Of a DNA stretch of 64,000 nucleotides, positions 23,466-34,341 are shown in pieces. The stretch comes from Chitinilyticum litopenaei DSM 21440 (GTDB lineage Bacteria; Pseudomonadota; Gammaproteobacteria; Burkholderiales; Chitinibacteraceae): contig NZ_ATZJ01000020.1 in the NCBI RefSeq assembly GCF_000428145.1, positions 1-64,000 on the forward strand, written 5' to 3'. The position numbers and the translations under genes are program-made. Under the pieces are notes generated by a model. The model was not told the DNA's origin. It worked only from the letters and a program-made list of their open reading frames with translations, and made no database searches. How positions within the stretch are numbered: the first letter of the stretch is position 1; each line of letters starts with the position of its first letter.

Positions 23466-24872
23466 ATGGACTACTTCCCCCTTTTCCTTGATCTGGCGCA
23501 ACAAGACTGCCTCGTGGTCGGCGGCGGCGAAATCGCCACGCGCAAGATCCGCCTGCTGCTGGCCGCCGGCGCTCGCGTGACCGTGCTGGCGCCGGCACTG
23601 CACGACGAGCTGGCCGGACTGGCCGAGGCGGGCCGCCTTCGGCATCAGTCCGGCGAATTCGCAAGCGGCATCGTCACGCGCGCATGGCGGCTGGTGATCG
23701 CCGCCACCGACGACGCCGACGTGAATGCCGCCGTCTTCGCCGCCTGCGAGTCCGCCGGCGTGCTCGTCAATGCCGTGGACGACCCGGCGCACAGCCGCTT
23801 TATCACCCCGGCCATCATCGATCGCTCGCCCTTGCAGATTGCACTATCCACCGGCGGCGGCACCCCCGTGCTGGCGCGCCAGCTGCGCGCGCAGCTCGAA
23901 GCGCTGATTCCGCACGGCTACGGTGAACTGGCCGGCCTGCTGAGCGACTTGCGGGCGCTTTCCAAGGAAAAACTGCCCGAGCCGGCCGCCCGCCGGCATT
24001 TCTGGGAACAGGCGCTGGCCGGGCCGCTGCCCGACCGCGTGTTCGCCGGCGATGTGCAAGGCGTGCGCGCCGAGCTGGTCGCCGCGCTCAACGCGTCCGA
24101 CGCTGGCGCGCTGACGCGCGGCGCCGTCTATCTGGTCGGCAGCGGGCCGGGCAACCCGGACCTGCTGACCTTCCGCGCGCTGCGGCTGATGCAGCAGGCC
24201 GACGTCGTGCTCTACGACAACCTGGTCAGCCCGGCCATCATGGAGCTGGTGCGCCGCGACGCCGAGCGCATCTACGTCGGCAAGAAGGCCAGCAACCACG
24301 CGCTGCCACAGGAAGACATCAACCAGCTGCTGGTCCAGCTCGCGCAGGAAGGCAAGAAGGTGCTGCGGCTCAAGGGTGGCGACCCCTTCATTTTCGGCCG
24401 CGGCGGCGAGGAAATCGCCGAACTGGCGGCAGCCGGCATCGAGTTCGAGGTGGTTCCCGGCATCACCTCGGCGGCCGGCGCTTCCTGCTACGCCGGCATT
24501 CCGCTGACCCATCGCGACTACGCGCAGTCGGTGACCTTTGTCACCGGCCACCGCCGCGCTGGCGAAATCGAGCTGGACTGGCCGCGGCTGGTCAACCCGG
24601 CCGAAACGGTCGTCGTCTACATGGGTGTCGCCCAGGCGCCGCGCATCAGCGCACAGCTGATTGCGCATGGCCGCGCACCGGATACGCCGGTGGCCATCGT
24701 CGCCAACGCGACGCGCAACGACCAGCAGGTGGTGATCGGCTCGCTGGCAACGCTGGCCGACGATCTGGCCGGCGCCAGCATCAAGCCGCCGGCGCTGATC
24801 ATCATCGGCGACGTGGTGAAGCTGCATGCCCAGCTAAACTGGCGCAAACCCAAGCAGGGTATTGCCCCGTAA
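23466..24872 (+). CDS. cysG: Siroheme synthase CysG
   Basis: Protein of 468 residues with the full fusion. The N-terminal precorrin-2 dehydrogenase/ferrochelatase domain (VVGGGEIATRKIRLLLAAGA) is followed by a middle dimerisation region and a C-terminal uroporphyrinogen III methyltransferase (VYLVGSGPGNPDLLTFRAL, LRLKGGDPFIFGRGGEE). It makes siroheme for sulfite and nitrite reductases. The last codons (GIAP-stop) lie inside the left arm of a GGGTAT palindrome, so this intergenic repeat has entered the coding end. Confidence 0.96.
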   Translation: MDYFPLFLDLAQQDCLVVGGGEIATRKIRLLLAAGARVTVLAPALHDELAGLAEAGRLRHQSGEFASGIVTRAWRLVIAATDDADVNAAVFAACESAGVLVNAVDDPAHSRFITPAIIDRSPLQIALSTGGGTPVLARQLRAQLEALIPHGYGELAGLLSDLRALSKEKLPEPAARRHFWEQALAGPLPDRVFAGDVQGVRAELVAALNASDAGALTRGAVYLVGSGPGNPDLLTFRALRLMQQADVVLYDNLVSPAIMELVRRDAERIYVGKKASNHALPQEDINQLLVQLAQEGKKVLRLKGGDPFIFGRGGEEIAELAAAGIEFEVVPGITSAAGASCYAGIPLTHRDYAQSVTFVTGHRRAGEIELDWPRLVNPAETVVVYMGVAQAPRISAQLIAHGRAPDTPVAIVANATRNDQQVVIGSLATLADDLAGASIKPPALIIIGDVVKLHAQLNWRKPKQGIAP

Positions 24873-24903
24873 CCCATCACAGAAAAAGGCTACAGATCAA
24901 TAC
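24857..24903. repeat. GGGTAT/ATACCC palindrome, copy 4, overlapping the cysG stop
   Basis: It starts GGGTATTGCCCC inside cysG and ends AATAC just before the convergent histidine kinase gene. The arms are imperfect (ACCC against GGCT). It includes the cysG stop codon at 24870-24872. Confidence 0.55.
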
Positions 24904-24914
24904 AGCGGGCCGTA

Positions 24915-27344
<2,430 letters not shown>

Positions 27345-27452
27345 CCCTGATGGCTTGCAGATAGCACTATAGGCAGTACGCCGGCCAGACGCCGGGGCGG
27401 CTGCGCCGCAGACGCTTCACCATCTCGCCCGCGCAAAAACCCTGAGCGCGGC

Positions 27453-28187
27453 TCAGGCTGGCCAGAGCCTGAGCAGCGCCGGCAGCGTCAGCGACGTAAA
27501 CACGCCATTGAGCCCCATGGCCAGCCCGGCGAATGCTCCCGCCGTGGGCGAAAGCTGGAAGGCACGCGCCGTGCCGACGCCGTGCGCGGCAATGCCCAGC
27601 GCAAAGCCGCCGGCAATGTCGCTGTCGATGCGGGCCAGCCGCAACAGCGGCAGTACGGCCATCGCGCCGAGAATGCCGGTAAGAATCACCACATTGGCGG
27701 TCAGTGCCGGCAGGCCGCCGGCGTGCTGCGACAGGGCCATGGCAATCGGCGTGGTCACCGACTTGGGTACGAAGGACACCAGCACCTGCGGGCTGAGGCC
27801 AAAGAGCTTGCCAAACAGCAGCGCGGTCAGCATGCCGGCCAGGCCACCGACCAGCAAGGCTAGCAGCAGCGGCCACAGCAGCGTGCGCACGCGCTGCAGA
27901 TTGTCGAACAGCGGCACGGCGAGCGCGACGGTGGCCGTGCCCAGCAGCCAGTGATACAGCTGGGCGCCCTGGAAATAGTCGGCATAGCTGACCGCGCTGG
28001 CCTTGAGAATGCCCATCAGCAGCGCGATGCTCACGAGTACCGGGTGCAGCAGGGCAAACTGGCCGCTGCGCTCGTACAGGCGCTCGGCCAGCAGGTAACA
28101 GGCGGCGGTAACGCCCAGCCACAAAAACGGCGCCGTGCGCAGCGCCAGCAGCATCGCGTCGGAATCCAGCGGATTCAGCAGCTCCAT
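27453..28187 (-). CDS. lrgB: LrgB-family protein (CidB/LrgB)
   Basis: Protein of 244 residues with many transmembrane segments and family motifs SFVPKSVTTPIAMALS and LGIAAHGVGTARAF. The LrgAB/CidAB systems are holin-like or small-metabolite (pyruvate, glycolate) membrane systems. The ATG at 28187 overlaps the lrgA stop (ATGA), fixing the start despite a longer open frame. Confidence 0.9.
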   Translation of the reverse strand: MELLNPLDSDAMLLALRTAPFLWLGVTAACYLLAERLYERSGQFALLHPVLVSIALLMGILKASAVSYADYFQGAQLYHWLLGTATVALAVPLFDNLQRVRTLLWPLLLALLVGGLAGMLTALLFGKLFGLSPQVLVSFVPKSVTTPIAMALSQHAGGLPALTANVVILTGILGAMAVLPLLRLARIDSDIAGGFALGIAAHGVGTARAFQLSPTAGAFAGLAMGLNGVFTSLTLPALLRLWPA

Positions 28188-28540
28188 CACTCGTCCCTGG
28201 CCGGAAAACGGCGCAAGAGCATCTGCAGTGTCCATGCGGACACCAGCAAGGTCACGACGGTCGAGAGCACCAGCACGGCCAGCATCGCCCAGCCCTCGTC
28301 GCGCAGCAACGGGCCCAGCAGCATCAGGCCAACACCGGCCGGAACAAAGAGCAGGGCCATGTAGCGCAGCAAGGCCTGGCACACCCGCCCGACCCGGTCA
28401 TCCACGCCGCGGCGCAAGGTGCACCAGGCCGCCAGCAGCAGCATGCCCAGCACCGGGCCCGGCACAGGCAGGTGCAGGCCGCGACTGAGCATTTCGCCGG
28501 CCAGCTGAAAAAGCACCAGAAAGGTGAAGCCGTACAGCAT
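28187..28540 (-). CDS. lrgA: LrgA/CidA-family membrane protein
   Basis: Protein of 117 residues with four transmembrane segments and the motif LPVPGPVLGMLLLA, followed by FVPAGVGLM. It is the holin-like partner of LrgB, to which it is translationally coupled. The ATG at 28540 has GAGGA nine bases upstream. Confidence 0.88.
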   Translation of the reverse strand: MLYGFTFLVLFQLAGEMLSRGLHLPVPGPVLGMLLLAAWCTLRRGVDDRVGRVCQALLRYMALLFVPAGVGLMLLGPLLRDEGWAMLAVLVLSTVVTLLVSAWTLQMLLRRFPARDE

Positions 28541-28662
28541 TCGTGCTTGTCCTCGGCGGGGTGTTGAACAAGTCGGTTCTTCGGCCGACATCAAGCACCG
28601 GGCAAAGCCCGGCGCAAATCATCATCTGTAAAATCAAGGGCTTATTTTTTGTTTTTCATGCA

Positions 28663-28687
28663 TTTTTTACGGCGAGGCCGTAAAAAA
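28663..28687. terminator. Bidirectional terminator-like hairpin
   Basis: TTTTTTACGGC and GCCGTAAAAAA pair perfectly around GAG, giving a T-run on both strands. It could end leftward transcription from murI. Confidence 0.6.
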
Positions 28688-28693
28688 TGGGCC

Positions 28694-28717
28694 ACAGGCT
28701 GTTTTTCAACAGCCTGT
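28694..28717 (-). terminator. Hairpin, probable original murI 3' structure
   Basis: ACAGGCTGTT and AACAGCCTGT pair around TTTC. It abuts the mobile element. If the element is removed, this hairpin lies directly after a murI TAA stop. Confidence 0.55.
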
Positions 28718-28986
28718 TAGGCTCTGTTGAGGTTTGATTAATTTTTACGCGATGGGCTATTTTGCCCCAGTACCAGGCATTTGCCACGCCGCAGTACGAG
28801 TACTGTCAGTGGCAAATAACGCCGTAATGGGGCAAAAGAGCCCATCGCCCGCAGGGCAGCCCCGCCATGCTTGCCGGATGCTTTGTCGCCAATGCTCGTC
28901 AATACCCGTATTGACTTGCGCTTGGCTTCGCGCCCCGGCCAGTTGGCGGGGCTGCGTAAAAACTAATCAAACCTCAACAGAGCCTA
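28718..28986. mobile_element. 269-bp double-hairpin inverted-repeat element in the murI stop codon
   Basis: The terminal inverted repeats are 33 bp with one mismatch, starting TAGGCTCTGTTGAGG. Two hairpins lie inside: 28749-28848 (stem GCGATGGGCT, tip AGTAC/GTACT) and 28856-28955 (stem GCAGCCCCGCCA, tip CAATAC/GTATTG). TA at each end fits a 2-bp target duplication. Interior sequences differ from the copy at 14672 but the architecture and ends match. Removal with one TA converts the murI stop to TAA. Confidence 0.75.
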
Positions 28987-29793
28987 GAGACTGACCAGAT
29001 CCAGCCGGTTGAGGCTGCGCCCCAGGAAACGCTCGCCGATGGTCTGGAATTTCACCGGCAGGTCGGTCACGTAATACTGGTAATCGGGCAGCTCGTGCTG
29101 CGGATTGGCCAGCCCGCGCTCACCCAGCAGCTGTGCGGCCTGGTCGGCGATCGACAGGGCGGAATCGACCAGCTGCAGGCGCGATCCGGTGATGTCGGTC
29201 AAGAGCGGCTTGAGCAGCGGGTAATGCGTGCAGCCCAGCACCAGCGTGTCGATGGCCTCGACGAAGACCGGCTTCAGGTATTCCTGTGCGGTGAGCCGCG
29301 TCACCGGATGGTCGAGCCAGCCCTCTTCGACCAGCGGCACGAACAGCGGGCAGGCCTGCGAATACACGCGGCTATCCGGGTTCAGCCGATGGATCGCCCG
29401 GGCGTAGGCGTTGGAGTTGATTGTGGTCGGGGTGCCGATCACGCCGATGCCGCCCGTCTGCGAGCGCGCGACGGCATTCTTCGCGCCCGCCTCGATGACA
29501 TCGAGCACTGGCACGGGCGAGGCCGCGCGCACCTTGTCGGCAGCGACCGCGGCCATGGTGTTGCAGGCGATGATGAGGATCTTCACCTGCTGCTTGAGCA
29601 GGAAATCGGCAATTTGCTGCGTGTAGTGCTCGATGGTCGCCACCGACTTCACGCCATAAGGCACGCGCGCGGTGTCGCCAAAGTAAATGATGTTCTCGAA
29701 AGGCAGGCGATCCATCAGGGCGCGCACGACGGTGAGGCCGCCGACGCCGGAATCGAATACGCCTATGGGGTGCTGGGGAAGCGATGTTTGCAT
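28984..29793 (-). CDS. murI: Glutamate racemase
   Basis: Protein of 269 residues making D-glutamate for peptidoglycan. It has IGVFDSGVGGLTVVRAL, the phosphate-binding YFGDTARVPYG, and the two catalytic cysteines in IIACNTMAA and LGCTHYPLL. The stop is TAG, shared with the end of the repeat element at 28986. It is divergent from the SulP gene. Confidence 0.96.
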   Translation of the reverse strand: MQTSLPQHPIGVFDSGVGGLTVVRALMDRLPFENIIYFGDTARVPYGVKSVATIEHYTQQIADFLLKQQVKILIIACNTMAAVAADKVRAASPVPVLDVIEAGAKNAVARSQTGGIGVIGTPTTINSNAYARAIHRLNPDSRVYSQACPLFVPLVEEGWLDHPVTRLTAQEYLKPVFVEAIDTLVLGCTHYPLLKPLLTDITGSRLQLVDSALSIADQAAQLLGERGLANPQHELPDYQYYVTDLPVKFQTIGERFLGRSLNRLDLVSL

Positions 29794-29943
29794 GACAGCC
29801 TCGCAGAAAGCGCGATTTTACCCTTGCCGCGCCCTGCCGGGCGAGCGCTGCCGACGGCAACAAATTACGTTACCGCTGCGCAATACCCACATTTCTCCAG
29901 CGGGTTTAGGATGTAAGGGATCGCCATCGCCGGAGACCCTGCC

Positions 29944-31587
29944 ATGATTGCCCTGCGCGAAGCAGCACAAGCCGGACTGCTCGGGCGCGAGCACTGGCTG
30001 CCGAATCTGGTCGCTGGCGTCATTGTCGGTGTCGTGGCGCTGCCGCTGGCCATGGCCTTTGCCATCGCCAGCGGGGCCAAGCCGGAACAGGGCATCTATA
30101 CCGCCATCATCGCCGGGCTGGCCGTTTCGCTGTTCGGCGGCAGCCGGCTGCAGATCGCCGGGCCCACCGGCGCCTTTGTCGTCATCCTTGCCGACATCAC
30201 CGCACGCTATGGCATTGCCGGCCTGCATATCGCAACATTGCTGGCCGGCGCGATGCTGGTGTTGCTGGGCATGGCCAGACTGGGCAATGTCATCCGTTTC
30301 ATCCCGGCGCCGGTGATACTGGGGTTCACCAGCGGCATCGGCGTGGTGATCTGGGTGGGGCAATGGCCGGAATTTTTCGGCATCGCCGCGCCACCCGCCC
30401 GGCATTTCCATGAAAAACTCATTGCACTCAGCGCTACCCTGCCGCAGTTTCATGGCGCGACCCTGCTGCTGGCCGTGACCGCGCTCGCGCTGACGCTGTG
30501 GGGCAACCGCCTGCCGGGGTGCAAGCGCGTTCCCGGCCCGCTGCTTGCGCTCATCGGCGTGACACTGATCCAGCATTTCGGCCAGTTCGACGGTGTGCGC
30601 ACCATCGCCAGCGCCTTTGGCGGCATTGCGCAGTCGCTGCCGCTGCCGGCACTGCCCGAGCTGTCCGCGGCACGCGTGATCGAGCTGATCGGCCCGGCCT
30701 TCTCGATCGCCATGCTGGGCGCGATCGAGTCGCTGCTGTCCGCCGTGGTCGCCGACGGCATGGCCGGCACGCGCCACGACGCCAACCAGGAGCTGGTCGG
30801 CCAGGGTCTCGCCAACCTGCTTTGCCCGCTGTTCGGCGGTTTTGCCGCCACCGGCGCCATCGCGCGCACCGCGACCAATGTGCGCAATGGCGGAACCAGT
30901 CCGCTCGCCGGTGTCGTGCATGCCATCACGCTGCTCGCCATCCTGCTGCTCGCCGCGCCCTTGGCCGGCCACATTCCGCTGGCGGCGCTCGCCGCCATCC
31001 TCTTCGTCGTTGCCTGGAACATGAGCGAGGCGCACCGCTTCGCGCACATGCTGCGCCATGCACCGCGCGCCGACGTGGCCATCCTGCTGATCACCTTCGG
31101 GCTGACCGTATTCACCGATCTGGTCGTTGCCGTGCAGATCGGCGTGATCCTCGCCGTGCTGCATTTCCTGCGCCGCATGGCCGGCAGCGTCACCGTCGCG
31201 CGCCACGCCGAACCCGACCTCGCCCACGAGCTGGCTGCTCAGGGGCTGAACGGTCTGCCGGCTGGCACGCTGGTCTACAGCATCGAGGGGCCATTCTTCT
31301 TTGCCGCCGCCGAGCACTGCGAGCGCGCGCTGATTGCCTCGCACACCGAGGCGCGCCGCCAGATCATCCGCCTGCATCATGTGCCCTTCATCGACATGAC
31401 CGGCCTGCAGACACTGGAAAAGATCATCCGCCAGCTGCAGCAGCGGCGGGTGGCCGTGGTGGTGTGCGAGGCGAATCCACTGGTGCTGGGCAAGCTCGAC
31501 AAGGCCGGCGTGCTGGCACTCCTGGGCGAGGATGGCTACCGCACGACGCTGGCTGCGGCGCTTTCCGACATACCACCACCCCCATAG
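29944..31587 (+). CDS. SulP/SLC26-family anion transporter with C-terminal STAS domain
   Basis: Protein of 547 residues. It has 10-12 transmembrane segments with the SulP signature (GVIVGVVALPLAMAFAIASG, GPTGAFVVIL, GATGAIARTATN-like FAATGAIARTATNVRNGG). A C-terminal STAS domain follows (about 440-535; FIDMTGLQTLEKIIRQL). Family members carry sulfate, bicarbonate or dicarboxylates; the substrate cannot be read from sequence. GGAG lies about eight bases before the ATG. The TAG stop lies in a GGGTAT-type palindrome. Confidence 0.9.
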   Translation: MIALREAAQAGLLGREHWLPNLVAGVIVGVVALPLAMAFAIASGAKPEQGIYTAIIAGLAVSLFGGSRLQIAGPTGAFVVILADITARYGIAGLHIATLLAGAMLVLLGMARLGNVIRFIPAPVILGFTSGIGVVIWVGQWPEFFGIAAPPARHFHEKLIALSATLPQFHGATLLLAVTALALTLWGNRLPGCKRVPGPLLALIGVTLIQHFGQFDGVRTIASAFGGIAQSLPLPALPELSAARVIELIGPAFSIAMLGAIESLLSAVVADGMAGTRHDANQELVGQGLANLLCPLFGGFAATGAIARTATNVRNGGTSPLAGVVHAITLLAILLLAAPLAGHIPLAALAAILFVVAWNMSEAHRFAHMLRHAPRADVAILLITFGLTVFTDLVVAVQIGVILAVLHFLRRMAGSVTVARHAEPDLAHELAAQGLNGLPAGTLVYSIEGPFFFAAAEHCERALIASHTEARRQIIRLHHVPFIDMTGLQTLEKIIRQLQQRRVAVVVCEANPLVLGKLDKAGVLALLGEDGYRTTLAAALSDIPPPP

Positions 31588-31629
31588 ACGTACAGCCCAT
31601 TAAGAAAATAGGCTGCACTCATATACCCC
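31582..31629. repeat. GGGTAT/ATACCC palindrome, copy 5, at the SulP gene stop
   Basis: The inner arms ACAGCCCATT and AATAGGCTG pair, and the right end is ATATACCCC. The left outer end has decayed to CCCATAG, which includes the TAG stop codon of the SulP gene. Confidence 0.5.
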
Positions 31630-31706
31630 AATAAAATCGACCAGCCCGCCACACGGTGCGCGGGCTATAATGCGCGCATTCCTTCACCGACCACGAGAAT
31701 GCCGCC

Positions 31707-32423
31707 ATGCGCCCATCCGGCCGACAACCTGCAGAGCTGCGCCCTGTCCGTCTTACCCGCCACTACACCCGTCATGCCGAAGGCAGCGTGCTCGTCGAGT
31801 TCGGCGACACCAAGGTGATCTGCACCGCCAGCGTCGAGGAGAGTGTTCCCGGCTTTCTGAAGGGCAAGGGCCAGGGCTGGGTGACCGCCGAATACGGCAT
31901 GCTGCCGCGCTCGACCGGCAGCCGCATGAAGCGCGAGGCGGCACAGGGCAAGCAATCGGGCCGCACGCAGGAAATCCAGCGCCTGATCGGCCGCGCGCTG
32001 CGCGCCGTCGTCGATCTGGAGAAGCTCGGCGAGCGCCAGATCAGCATCGACTGCGACGTGATCCAGGCCGACGGCGGCACGCGCACCGCCAGCATCACTG
32101 GCGCCTTTGTCGCGCTGAGCGACGCCATCAACGGCCTGATCGCCGCCGGCAAGCTGGAACAATCGCCGATCCGCGAAGCGGTCGCCGCCATCTCGGTCGG
32201 TGTGTATGAAGGGACGCCGGTGCTCGACCTCGACTACCCGGAAGACTCGGCCTGCGACACCGACATGAACGTGGTGATGACCGCCTCGGGCGGGCTGGTC
32301 GAGGTGCAGGGCACCGCCGAAGGCGTGCCGTTTTCGCGCACCGAGCTTGATGCGCTGCTCGACCTGGCTCAGGCCGGCATCGCCGAGCTGATCCGCCTGC
32401 AGGATGCTGCACTGCAAGGCTGA
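31707..32423 (+). CDS. rph: Ribonuclease PH
   Basis: Protein of 238 residues, a phosphate-dependent 3'-5' exoribonuclease that trims tRNA 3' ends. It has MRPSGRQPAELRPVRLTRHYT, GSVLVEFGDTKVICTASVEE, RSTGSRMKREAAQGKQSGRT (in part), and the DCDVIQADGGTRTASITGAF signature. Full length for the family. It stands alone and is followed by a strong hairpin. Confidence 0.96.
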   Translation: MRPSGRQPAELRPVRLTRHYTRHAEGSVLVEFGDTKVICTASVEESVPGFLKGKGQGWVTAEYGMLPRSTGSRMKREAAQGKQSGRTQEIQRLIGRALRAVVDLEKLGERQISIDCDVIQADGGTRTASITGAFVALSDAINGLIAAGKLEQSPIREAVAAISVGVYEGTPVLDLDYPEDSACDTDMNVVMTASGGLVEVQGTAEGVPFSRTELDALLDLAQAGIAELIRLQDAALQG

Positions 32424-32441
32424 ACGCCCTTCTGCAGTGGG

Positions 32442-32471
32442 GTCTGTAGTGCGCTGTTGCGCACTACAGAC
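32442..32471 (+). terminator. Hairpin downstream of rph
   Basis: GTCTGTAGTGCGC and its perfect complement form a 13-bp stem with a TGTT loop, 18 bases after the rph stop. There is no T-run, so it may stabilise the 3' end rather than terminate. Confidence 0.5.
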
Positions 32472-32520
32472 ACTCCCCTGCCGCCAGGCTAAGCTCTTCA
32501 TCACAAAGACAAAGCAGCAC

Positions 32521-32550
32521 TTGAGCTGCGGGTGTAAGCGATGCTAGATT
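32521..32550 (+). promoter_or_regulatory. Possible promoter of the AA10 oxidase gene
   Basis: TTGAGC and TAGATT separated by 18 bases, about 135 bases before the ATG. This is a moderate match to sigma-70 signals. Confidence 0.3.
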
Positions 32551-32685
32551 CATGCCCGCAGCACAGACTGCCAAAAGACGGACCGGCCCGCCCGGCCGTC
32601 ACGACGACGCAGCCGGCTTCGACCGGACGGTGCGCAAACACAAGAAAAATAGACCGAAGTAATCACACCTTCTGGAGCGAAGTGA

Positions 32686-34218
32686 ATGAAGACTTATCGC
32701 CTTGGCCTTGCCCTCTTGGGCAGCGCTACCGCCGCCCTCTTGTCTCCGGCCGTCGTGCACGCGCACGGCACCATGGCCGATCCGATCAGCCGCGTGCTGC
32801 AATGTTTCAATGAAGGCCCCGAGTCGCCTAAGTCGGCCGCCTGCCAGGCTGCGGTCGCCGTATCCGGCCCGCAAATGCTGTATGACTGGTCGGGCGTGAA
32901 CCAGAACCCGAACGGCGACCACAAGGCCTTCGTCCCCGATGGTCAGCTGTGCGGCGGCGGCAAATCCAACTACGCCGGCCTGAACCTCGCGCGCACCGAT
33001 TGGCCCACCAGCCCGATCGCACCGAATGCCAACGGCCAGTATGACTTCATCTACAAGGCCCCCGCCCCGCACCAGACCCGCGAATGGGCGCTGTACGTGA
33101 CCCGCGACGGCTGGGATCAGACCCAGCCGCTGAAGTGGTCCGACCTTGAGCGCTTCTGCACGCTCGGCAATGTGCCGGTATCCGCCGACAAGACCTACAA
33201 GCTGACCTGCCCGCTGCCGAAGAAGACCGGCCAGCACATCATCTTCAGCACCTGGCAGCGCTCCGACAGCCCGGAAGCCTTTTACACCTGCTCGGACGTG
33301 AACTTCTCCGGCGCCGTTTCGACCTTCAAGGAACTGGGTCAGGTGCGCGCCTACCAGGATCTGGCGGAAAACAGCAAGGTGGTCTTCCGCCTCTTCGACG
33401 CCCAGGGCCTCGATCTGGAGAAGACCGAGCTCGTCGTCGGCTTCGACACGCAAACCGGCCAGAACACTGGCCTGGCCGCCAACTGGCCGTTCTTCCTCTC
33501 GCAAAAGGTCAATGTCGCGTCGCGCTACGTGAGCATGGGCGTGCTGCAGGGCAACGGCAGCGTCGCGCCGGTGCAGAACGCACAAGACAACCGTGTCTAT
33601 AGCCGCAATGGCGCCAGCTACACCTTCCGCGTTGATATTGAAGGCGCAACCGTACCGACCGTGGTTCCGACCACCCAGCCGACCGCAACGCCGACCAGCA
33701 CACCGACCACCAGCCCGAGCGCGACACCGACCGTTGCTCCGACGGTGACTCCGCCTGCCGGCAACTGCGCCGCAGCCTGGGACAGCACCAAGGATTATGC
33801 CGGCGGCAGCCGCGTCAGCTACAACGGCAAGCTGTGGGAAGCGTCCTGGTGGAACCGTGGTGAAGCCCCGGGCAGCCAGCAATGGGGCGCCTGGAAGGAA
33901 GTAGGCAGCTGCAGTGCAACGACGGCAACACCGACCGCTGCGCCGACGCCGACCAAGGCTCCGACCGCCACACCGACAGCAGCCCCGACCCCGACTGCGG
34001 CACCAACCGTGGTGCCGACTGCCACGCCGACCGTGGCACCCACCGGCTCGGTTCAGGCTTGTGCCGCCGCCTGGGATGCCAAGACCGTCTACGCCAACAC
34101 CGGCACCGTGGTGTCCTACAGCGGTCGCAATTACTCCAACAAGTGGTGGATCACCGGCGAAAACCCGACTGCCGGCGGCCAGTGGGGTCCGTGGAAAGAC
34201 CTGGGTGCCTGCAAGTAA
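32686..34218 (+). CDS. Secreted AA10 lytic polysaccharide monooxygenase with GbpA-like domain and two chitin-binding modules
   Basis: Protein of 510 residues. The signal peptide (1-26) ends VHA, exposing His27 (HGTMADPISR) as the N-terminal copper ligand of the histidine brace. The AA10 domain covers about 27-205, with the second His in APHQTREWALYVT. A GbpA domain-2-like region (about 212-317) follows. Then come a Thr-Pro linker, a CBM5/12 module (about 358-409, with paired Trp in WEASWWNRGEAPG), a second Thr-Pro linker, and a second CBM5/12 module (about 455-510, WWITGENP). It cleaves crystalline chitin oxidatively outside the cell. The ribosome binding site is GGAG. Two hairpins follow, the second a strong terminator. 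Confidence 0.93.
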   Translation: MKTYRLGLALLGSATAALLSPAVVHAHGTMADPISRVLQCFNEGPESPKSAACQAAVAVSGPQMLYDWSGVNQNPNGDHKAFVPDGQLCGGGKSNYAGLNLARTDWPTSPIAPNANGQYDFIYKAPAPHQTREWALYVTRDGWDQTQPLKWSDLERFCTLGNVPVSADKTYKLTCPLPKKTGQHIIFSTWQRSDSPEAFYTCSDVNFSGAVSTFKELGQVRAYQDLAENSKVVFRLFDAQGLDLEKTELVVGFDTQTGQNTGLAANWPFFLSQKVNVASRYVSMGVLQGNGSVAPVQNAQDNRVYSRNGASYTFRVDIEGATVPTVVPTTQPTATPTSTPTTSPSATPTVAPTVTPPAGNCAAAWDSTKDYAGGSRVSYNGKLWEASWWNRGEAPGSQQWGAWKEVGSCSATTATPTAAPTPTKAPTATPTAAPTPTAAPTVVPTATPTVAPTGSVQACAAAWDAKTVYANTGTVVSYSGRNYSNKWWITGENPTAGGQWGPWKDLGACK

Positions 34219-34235
34219 GACAAGCAAGCCCTCAA

Positions 34236-34261
34236 GCTGGCGCCAGAGTTCTGGCGCCAGC
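34236..34261. terminator. Palindromic hairpin after the AA10 gene
   Basis: GCTGGCGCCAGA and TCTGGCGCCAGC form a 12-bp perfect stem separated by only GT, 18 bases after the stop. Confidence 0.5.
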
Positions 34262-34272
34262 CCCCAAAACTG

Positions 34273-34304
34273 AAAAATCCCCCGGATCACCGGGGGATTT
34301 TTTT
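34273..34304 (+). terminator. Rho-independent terminator of the AA10 gene
   Basis: ATCCCCCGG and CCGGGGGAT pair around ATCA and are followed by seven T. A-runs on the left make it partly bidirectional, so it could also serve the convergent zapE gene. Confidence 0.85.
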
Positions 34305-34341
34305 GCGCTCGATGCTTTTTGGACTCAAAGCAAGGACTTGC

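Larger units (their letters stand above)
28541..28983. other. 443-bp gap between lrgA and murI
   Basis: It contains a CCGGGCAAAGCCCGG hairpin (about 28598-28612), a bidirectional terminator-like hairpin (28663-28687), a second hairpin (28694-28717) and a complete double-hairpin element (28718-28986). No gene is supported. Confidence 0.6.
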
